From: Chrysemys picta bellii
Taxonomy: Eukaryota > Chordata > Testudines > Emydidae
Direction of reading: 5' to 3'
Length of the DNA: 64,000 bases
NCBI RefSeq assembly: GCF_011386835.1
Contig: NC_088809.1
Span: forward strand, 22,389,067 to 22,453,066
A model generated the notes under the pieces. That model ran no database searches. It was not told the DNA's origin and saw only the letters and a list, made by a program, of their open reading frames with translations. Of the stretch, positions 57,198 to 64,000 are shown in pieces; the first letter of the stretch is position 1, and each line of letters opens with the position of its first letter. The translations under genes and the position numbers were made by a program.

Positions 57198-59599
57198 GTC
57201 TAAAAACTGCATAACCCCATTTCCTTGCTTCAGAAACGCTGAACATACAATAGCACACAAGGACTAATTGAGACTCAGATACTTCACCTTGGCACTAACA
57301 GAGTGTGTCTGATCGGCAATATCATACTCTCTCCTTAACAAGCAAAATCAACGTGAGCTTTCTAACAACTGATGGTTTCACATGCTGTTCCTCCTTCAGT
57401 GAAGAACACAGCTAAAACCTGGCGTGATGGAAGACGTTTCTTTCACACAGCAAAGCACCTTGCTACACTGATGGTGCCTCCCAAGATGGATTCATACTAG
57501 TTTTGTACTGAGGTTCTTTTAACCAGTGCTTTATTCCTGCTGCACAGTAAATTGGTGTATTTTGCAGTTAATATGACAAGGATTTTGGATCTCACTGCTG
57601 TGTCTACACTGAGCTTTATCTTCAAGCCTCCCAATAGCGCTGCAGCCCGAGGAACTCCACTGGTGGTCCACACTTCTTAGGAGTAGAATGTAAGCATAGA
57701 GATGTTATTAACTTGTAGGATTGGAAAGGAATCCAAAATGCAAGTATTGTGGTAATGAGCTCTAGTCATGTCTGATCTGTGCAATGTGGAAGCAGAATGA
57801 AGATTTCCCATACCAACTCCACACAGAGCTTTTGCGACTTTACAGAATAAGAAATTTACTGCTCCACTCAAGAGGCAGGAGTGAAATATGTTCCACTTCA
57901 CTCACTCTTGTGTACATGGAAGCAAACTCAGCAACTTAATCCCCAGCAAGCCAAGGCTGGAAAGCCTCACTTTCTAAATACACCCATTGCTATGGGAATC
58001 AGCAGGAGTCACATTTTTCTGTCTGCAGATGGCAAGAGACACTAGACAGATAGAGAATGGAAGTTTCTGGGCTTAAAGGATGCTAACAGTAAGAGAAGAA
58101 AATATCTTAGACAATCAACAAGGACCCATGTGTTCTGGTTTTTTTTAAACAGAATTAAATATGAAAGTGAATTCTGCCATCAGCTCAACCTCCTATGGGC
58201 TTTTTATCTGTTTATTAATTTTAGTTTATTTTATGGTGCCGCCACATGGTGAATCCTCCAGGTGCTGCAGATTTCTATAGTGATGATGTTTAACTGCACT
58301 GGAGAAGCCGGTTAGCATTCCTTCCAGCTTCCCCCATCAGAGGACAATTCTTTTTCCATCCCCTGGGCACATGAGTTTTGGGGCCTGAACTCCTAGTTCT
58401 CCAGGCAGACAAACCTTACCAGCAATCAGCTGTTTCAACTGTCCCCACCCCAATCTCTGCATCTTCAGTAAATAAGGATGCCGTGTGCACTGAACACTTC
58501 TGCTAACAATGATCAGCAGTGAAATAGTTAATGCTGACATTTGCATCATCATTATTAGGCTTCAGGGCCAGCACCCCCCCCCCACCCCTGCCCCCCAAAC
58601 AGATGGAAGCAATTCACCTCTTGATAGAGCTACAGTTTCAGGCTTTTTGCAGACATCACTGTACTATCAGTTACACTTATTTCGCGTTCTGGTTTTCTTT
58701 GCAACCACAAGGACCAGACACTTAAATTTTTTTAAAAAGGAAGAACACTTAGATGTGGAGCACAATTTAGATGTGGCAAAGTTTGAGGCCGAGGCTGTGG
58801 CAAAGAAAGGGTTCTGATCATAGTCCATGCCCTAGAAAGACAGGATACTGCCCTGGAGAGAGGACACAGATGCAGTTTACAATGGACCTTAGCCAAAGAT
58901 CAAGAAGTGTCCCCCACTCTCTCTCCAAGCAGACCTCTCCCGTCTCTTGCTGTTTAACAATGGGTGGGGAGACCAACACAATCTTCCTTCATTACTGTCC
59001 TCATCTCAGCAAAGGGCCTTCAATGAACCTTCCTGTCCAGTGAACAGACACACAGCTCTGCTGAGACTGACACAGCAGATAATTTCACATTATTTCTGCT
59101 GGGTGGATGAGGCTGGGACAATGCAGGCTAGAAAACATTTAGTGCCTCTCAGATGGCTTCAAAACACACCCCAACCCCAGGGAGTAGTGAGGAAACCGAA
59201 GAAAGAAAGAAAATCTGATTAAATTAGAAAAGATATGTTATGTGCCTTTCCTAACTAGGCATTTGTAGCAGTGGATTCTTGTGGGCGCTTTAGTCATTTC
59301 AAAGTTGGACAAGCCTGGTTTATAAAAATATTTGTGTCTGGGATATACAAGTCAAATGCCTTGCTATTGCTAGATATAAAATGCCAGAATATTTGGCCTC
59401 CTCGTGATTTAGGTCATGAGACACATTTCTTTTTTGATTTATAAAAGAGCCCAAATGGCACCGCAATAACTGCAGGAAAGGAGAAAACTTGGAACGAGAG
59501 AAGAGCATCCCAAAAATCAGCAAACATGACCTTGTTTGGGTCAGCTAGGTACATGAATTCTAGAGTCAAGAGCTGAGAATACTCCACTAGATTAAATCC

Positions 59600-60580
59600 A
59601 GGGAAGCTTCAACTTCTGTATCTGCACGCAAGTGAGGTGGAGTAAGGGAATCTTGCCCATAGCTGAGTCCCAAATCATTTAGGGCTTTATAGAACAAAGT
59701 TAACAACTTGACTTGCGCCCAATGCAATTGGTGAAAAATCGGTGTAACAGGTTCTCTGAGGATAATGTTGGCATAGTTGGCACCAAATGTAGCCCAGAGT
59801 GGTGTTCATGTGAAGCGCCATGTAGAGTGCCATGAGATTTAATCTGCAAGCCACAAAGTCACAGACCACAGCCAAGGCAAGATCACAATATCAAGAGAAG
59901 AGTTTGCAAATATCTAACCAGATGCAGATAAGGGGGGAAAAAAAAGAGAGAAAGAGAAAGAGATGCTTCTGGCTACCTACACCACTGGCAACTCCAGACG
60001 CAGATGGCATCTTGTAATTCCATCCAAATCACAAAGTTCTTAGAAGATGGGGAGCTAAGACCCTTCAATAAATGGAGGCTGGAACGCCGCCCATCCTTCC
60101 CCAACCCATTAGCATTACCTCTGTTTTATCCAGATTAAGCTTTAGCCAGCTTGCTTTCATTATGTCCCAATCTTGGCTCGGCACTTTGACAGCAAAGGCA
60201 GTGCACCAGCTAGGTCTGATGAAAGTGAGGCAGAGCTGTGTGTCATCAGCACACTGATGGCTCCATAGCTCAAGTTATCTCCTACAACAGCTTCCCGTAC
60301 ACATTGAACAGCAGGGTGGCAAAAATATTGCCCCATGACCTCCTGCATGGGGGAAAGAGCCTTTAACAGAACAAGTGCCCCAAACCTTAAAGCTCCTTGA
60401 AGCAGTGTCTGTTCAAGTGTTTGGAAAGCGCCTAGTACATAAAGGAAACAAATAATAATAAACCACCTTCTAAGACTTCTTAGCCTATTCCAGTATGGTT
60501 GCATTCTTTCTATGGATCCCCCAACTCAGGGCTGCAGGTGAGTCAACAGAACTTTATGATCAATGGTATCTGATCTAAAA
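59600..60580 (-). mobile_element. L2-clade LINE fragment (RT motifs A and C)
   Basis: On the minus strand DTIDHKVL (60570-60547) is the end of RT motif A (AFDTVDHxxLL). About 300 nt downstream, HQCADDTQL with ADDTQL at 60250-60233 is motif C (YADDTQLY), the L2 pattern and spacing. Further minus-strand sequence toward 59600 carries the remainder of the C-terminus. Many frameshifts; inactive. The gap 59880-60010 contains a purine-rich insertion. Confidence 0.78.
59938..59963 (+). repeat. Purine-rich (A)n/(GA)n tract
   Basis: Run of A followed by gagagaaagagaaagaga within the L2 fragment. Confidence 0.8.
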
Positions 60581-62233
60581 GAATGTGACCTTTGTCCATC
60601 AGGAGATTACTGGCCAACCAGACCTGTACTGTCTCCATGCCATAGCTGGGCCAAAAGACAAAGCAAAAGGGATCATGGAAAGCTGCTGATTCCAGATGGC
60701 TCCAAAGTTGTTTCATTTCCACTTTCTCAATTAACCACTCACAATAGGGAAGAGTAGAAACAGGGTGATAACTGTAGAAACTAACAGCATCCAGAGATAG
60801 ATTCTTGTGCAAGGGTTTTAACAATAGACCTAACATCTCCCAACTTGATTACACTCTAGCCAACCAGAGCCAATATCCAAACTACATAACACAGGACAAA
60901 GTGACCCTAGAAAATACAGCACAACAACAAAGCTGCCCTGAACTCAGAAATATCCAACTTTGCCCTTTCCAGACATGGATTTGCCGCTACAAAAGCAGTT
61001 AAGTTAAACCCCGCAAATGCAGCAGGAACATGATTGTTTCTGCCTGTGAAGAAAACAGAACATTCCTCACAGTGTAAAGATCCAAATTTTTCCAAGTGGA
61101 GCCAGGCTGCCATACGACGAGATTTTTTTCAAAAACTACAGTAAGAAAAGAAGAAATCTTTCTTTGCCGCCACTTAACAGGGCTTCCAAAAATTTTTATG
61201 TTACCATGAAACAGTGTGATTTTTGCTATCAGCACACTTGTTGCAGGTCACCCTGTATATCAGTGTGGCACGCAAGATAGTCAGCAAAAGTAATTGGACA
61301 TGGAGCCACATTATCAGTGGTTAATGATAAAAGGGGGTGATCATAATGTCCTCAGGTCATCAATAGAGTGGGCAATCACAAAGCCACTCCACCAGCCAGA
61401 CACATGAGATTTAAAAATACTTAACCAAGTCGGAGTCAAGTACTGTCTGATTTCTTACTTTATTTCCCACATTGCAGGGACACAAACTTTGCCCAGTTAA
61501 GAACCAAATTGGGAACTTGCCAGGAACCCTATGACTACCTCAAATTTGCATAAGAGGAGGCAGATCAATCCCAGCCTTTTTAGTACAACAATTCAGTCCA
61601 GAAGCAATTCAGTCCAGAGAGACTATGGATTTCAACACACAATGCTCCTTCATAGTATGAGTGGCCAAGCTGTTCAGACCATGATGGAGCACTGCCTGCT
61701 GGAACCTTCAATCTCCATGGGCTACATCTCAATAGGGAAGAGGAGACTGTGGGTTACATTAGACATAGGGCCCTACCAAATTCATGGTCCATTTTGAACA
61801 ATTTCACATAGTGTTTTAAAAATCGCAAATTTCATGATTTCAGCTATTTACATTTGAAATTTCACGGTGTTGTAATTGTAGGAGTTGGTCCTGACACAAA
61901 AAGGAGTTGTGGAGGGGTGGCAAGGTTATTGTGGGGGGGGGGGGGTTTGCAGTACTGCTACCCTTACTTCTGCGCTGTTGCTGGCGGCAGTGCTGCCTTG
62001 AGAACTGGGCAGCTAGAGAGCGGAGGCTGCTGGCCGGGAGCCCAACTCCGATGGCAGAGCCTCCGCAAGCAGCAGTGCAGGATGGCATGGGGTGGTATTG
62101 CCCCCTTACTAGTGCTCGGTTGCTTTCAGAGCCGCCACTCTCCGGCCACCTAGCTCTGAAGGCAGTGCAGAAGTAAGGGCAGCCCCACTAAAATATCCTT
62201 GTGACCCCCCACAGAACCCCCAATCTGAGAGAC

Positions 62234-63113
62234 TAGGGTTGCCAACTTTCTACTCGCACAAAACTGAACACCCTAGCCCTGCCCCCACTCACTCCATTCC
62301 CCCCTTCCCTCTGCCACTCGCTCACCCCATCCTCACTCACTTGCTCATTTTCACTGGGCTGGCTCAGGGTGCTGGACGGGGAAAGGGCTCCGGTTGGGGG
62401 GGTGCAGCCAGAAATGAGGAGTTCAGAGTGCAGGAGTGGGCTCTAGGCCAAGGCAGTGGGATGGGATACGAGAGACGGTGAGGGCTCCGGCTGGGGGTGT
62501 GGGCTCTGTGGTGGGGCCTGGGATGAGGGGTTTGGGGTGCAGGAGTGGGCTCTGGGGTGGAGCCGAGGAGTTTGGAGTATGGGAGTGGGCTCCAGGCTGG
62601 GGCAGGGGGTTGAGGCATGGGGGTGTGTGTGAGGGCTCTGGCTGGGGGTGCAGGCTCTAGGGTGGGGTTGGGGATGAGGAGTTTGGGATGCAGGAGGGTG
62701 CTCTGGGCTGGGACCGAGGGGTTCAGAGGGCCGGGGCCGGGGAAATCAGGGCTGGGGCAGAGGGATGCAGGCTCCGGGCAGCACTTACCTCAAGTAGCTC
62801 CTGGAAGCAGAGGCATGTCCTTTCTCTGGCTCCTACACAGAGGTGCGGCCAGGTGGCTCTGCGCGCTGCCCTGTCCGCAGGCACCGCCCCCACATCTGCC
62901 GTTAGCCGTGGTTCCCAGCCAATGAGAGCTGTGGGAGTGATGCTTGGGATGGAGGCAGCGGGGGGACATGGCGGCTGCTTCCTGGGAGCCTGCCAGCCCC
63001 ACCGTCTGGAGCTGCTAACAGGACAAAGGCCTGGTCAGTGGTGCTGACCAGAGCCACCAGGATCCCTTTTCAACCGGGTGTTCCAGTGGAAAACTGGACA
63101 CCTGGTCCCCCTA
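62234..63113. mobile_element. Nested element with G-rich minisatellite
   Basis: Starts TAGGGTTGCCAACTTTC and ends 'gaaaactggacacctggtcc' followed by ccccta, where the family consensus I recall ends 'cctggcaaccct', the inverse of its start. Flanking 8-mers TGAGAGAC (62226-62233) and TGGGAGGC (63114-63121) agree at 6 of 8, both differences being A/G. The interior 62340-62760 is an imperfect minisatellite of 'gggctccggctgggggtg'-type units. The 3' part carries GC-rich sequence (62800-63060). Confidence 0.78.
62340..62760 (+). repeat. G-rich minisatellite
   Basis: Alternating units built on 'gagggctccggctgggggtg', 'ggctctggggtggggc' and 'gatgaggggtttggggtgca' followed by 'ggagtgggctc', repeated about five times with variation. 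It keeps long spurious open frames free of stops. Many runs of three or more G suggest G-quadruplex potential. Confidence 0.8.
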
Positions 63114-63487
63114 TGGGAGGCCAGATTTCATGGTCTGTGACGCGTTTTTCATGGCTGTGAATTTGGTAGGGCCCTAATCATACACTGGGCATCAGCATTT
63201 TCACACCACTGTATTTAAATTTAACCACACTATGGGTGGCTATCCCGTACTGAAAATGGGAAATCCAACACTGTGGTACATTTAACAACCAATGAACGTA
63301 ATTGAGGTTTCCTGCAAACAGTGCCCAGTGTATGCACATTTACACACCCCTGCTATACCGTTACAAGCACCTTCAGACACCATTCGGGCTCATAATACCC
63401 CAAGCTCTTGTTAATTTTAATGTGAAAATGATGTCTTAGAAACCCTTATTTCCCAGCCAATGTCTGAAAAGTAAAATTAAAAGCACT

Positions 63488-63556
63488 CTGAGCTGGGGGT
63501 TGGACTAGATGACCTCCTGAGGTCGCCTTCCAACCCTGATATTTTGATTCTACAGA
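63488..63556 (+). repeat. CR1 or Cry-type SINE 3' tail
   Basis: 'gggggttggactagatgacc', 'tcctgaggtcgccttccaac' and 'cctgatattttgattctac' form the standard 3' end of these elements in plus orientation, close to consensus. Confidence 0.8.
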
Positions 63557-64000
63557 GCTCCAAGCTGCTTGTATAGAATAAAAAACCCCGTTAACAATAA
63601 ACAGAAAGTTGCTAGCATGGCCCTGATGACAGAATCCCATCTCTCCAATGGATCCCTTTGTTTGCTGTGACTTGCCTTGTTTCTGCATGGTAAATATTTA
63701 ATGTGCCATCTTCCGCTGCAGAGAAATTGAGGCTGCCGACAACAGCTGCCGGAATAATAGAGCTATTCGCACCGTGGCCTGCAGCTTCAGTTTTTATGGG
63801 CTGCAGCCGTACTACAAAGGAATTAGGTCACTCTGCAAAGCGAGAGCCAGGCAGTGAAAGCTGTACTCTGAGACAGCCCCTGAAGAACGGCAAACTCGAA
63901 TGCAGCACCCTTTACTGAGGATTCGCTGCAGCAGGATCAGCAGCCACCCATGTTCCGGGAGAATCTGGTAAGACCACAGCTTACAGCAGGGTTGCCACTC

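Larger units (their letters stand above)
61766..63176. mobile_element. hAT-type MITE hosting a nested element
   Basis: The ends TAGGGCCCTACCAAATTCAT and, on the other strand, TAGGGCCCTACCAAATTCAC are inverted copies. Flanking 8-mers ATTAGACA (61758-61765) and ATCATACA (63177-63184) agree at 6 of 8, fitting an old hAT duplication. Host-element blocks 'aaatttcacggtgttgtaat' and 'ctggcggcagtgctgcct' precede 62234, and 'ccagatttcatggtctgtga' resumes after 63113. A second element interrupts it between these points. Confidence 0.85.
8925..64000 (-). other. HIP1: Presumed HIP1 intron 1 (5' end not reached)
   Basis: All sequence upstream of exon 2 lacks a recognisable HIP1 first exon, a CpG-island promoter or any other host coding exon. 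Mammalian HIP1 has a very long first intron, so the simplest reading is intron, although part could be upstream intergenic DNA if exon 1 was missed. The contents are nearly all interspersed repeats, listed separately. Stretches between listed elements (8925-10600, 16500-21100, 21300-24550, 25170-27500, 28480-31190, 32100-33480, 36400-37400, 38550-40100, 45850-48400, 48650-49450, 49650-51680, 56830-59600) show nothing I can name beyond short decayed repeat pieces and unconvincing open frames. Confidence 0.65.

Noticed and set aside
61854..62176. Open frames of about 90-100 residues at the left end of the hAT element
   Set aside because: Derived from the non-coding MITE; no transposase motif.
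62239..62925. Several overlapping open frames rich in Gly, Arg, Ser and Pro
   Set aside because: They are translations of the G-rich minisatellite, which lacks stop codons in several frames.

Overview
The window looks like turtle or tortoise (Testudines) nuclear DNA. Two lines of evidence support this. First, it holds a few short, well-spliced vertebrate exons in a sea of non-coding sequence. Second, the interspersed repeats are the mix I associate with turtle genomes: CR1 and L2 LINEs, many hAT, Harbinger and Tigger-type MITEs, MIR-like CORE-SINEs, and a Penelope-like terminal repeat. No prokaryotic gene structure is present, and almost all of the open reading frames are chance or repeat-derived.

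The one host gene I can support is HIP1 (huntingtin-interacting protein 1), on the minus strand. Four consecutive exons, numbered by analogy with the human gene, encode the start of the ANTH domain: exon 2 (8861-8924), exon 3 (6066-6208), exon 4 (4796-4852) and the first 80 bases of exon 5 (1-80, running off the left edge). Reading frame and phase are continuous across all of them. The encoded protein has the K-x9-K-x-K-H phosphoinositide-binding motif and the conserved core that follows it. The intron between exons 2 and 3 is not a GT-AG intron. It has a textbook U12-type AT-AC donor (ATATCCTTTT), a U12-like branch site and an AC acceptor, and this is the best single finding in the window.

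Everything from 8925 to 64000 lies upstream of exon 2 and is most simply read as HIP1 intron 1, because no exon 1 was recognised. It is a repeat graveyard. Landmarks, left to right: a CR1 with recognisable endonuclease and reverse transcriptase but a lost 3' end (11757-14900); a foldback MITE (16181-16471); a MITE with splice-donor-like ends next to an L2 fragment (24564-25160); a Penelope-like end with a hammerhead-ribozyme-like core (31237-31330); hAT MITEs with perfect 8-bp target duplications (33846-34257 and 36206-36369); two related tRNA-like SINE units side by side (38104-38530); an internally deleted Harbinger element keeping both ends of a Myb/SANT-type ORF (about 41030-42487); a long-TIR foldback element (45523-45825); a 201-bp hAT MITE (51684-51884); a second CR1 with a deletion in its RT active site (52729-54790); a Tigger-like MITE (56578-56811); an L2 RT fragment (59600-60580); and a transposon nested inside another transposon (61766-63176).

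No new multi-gene biological system is evident. Repeat-family names were assigned from memory of consensus features, not by search. Boundaries are base-exact only where an exon junction, inverted repeat or target duplication is described.
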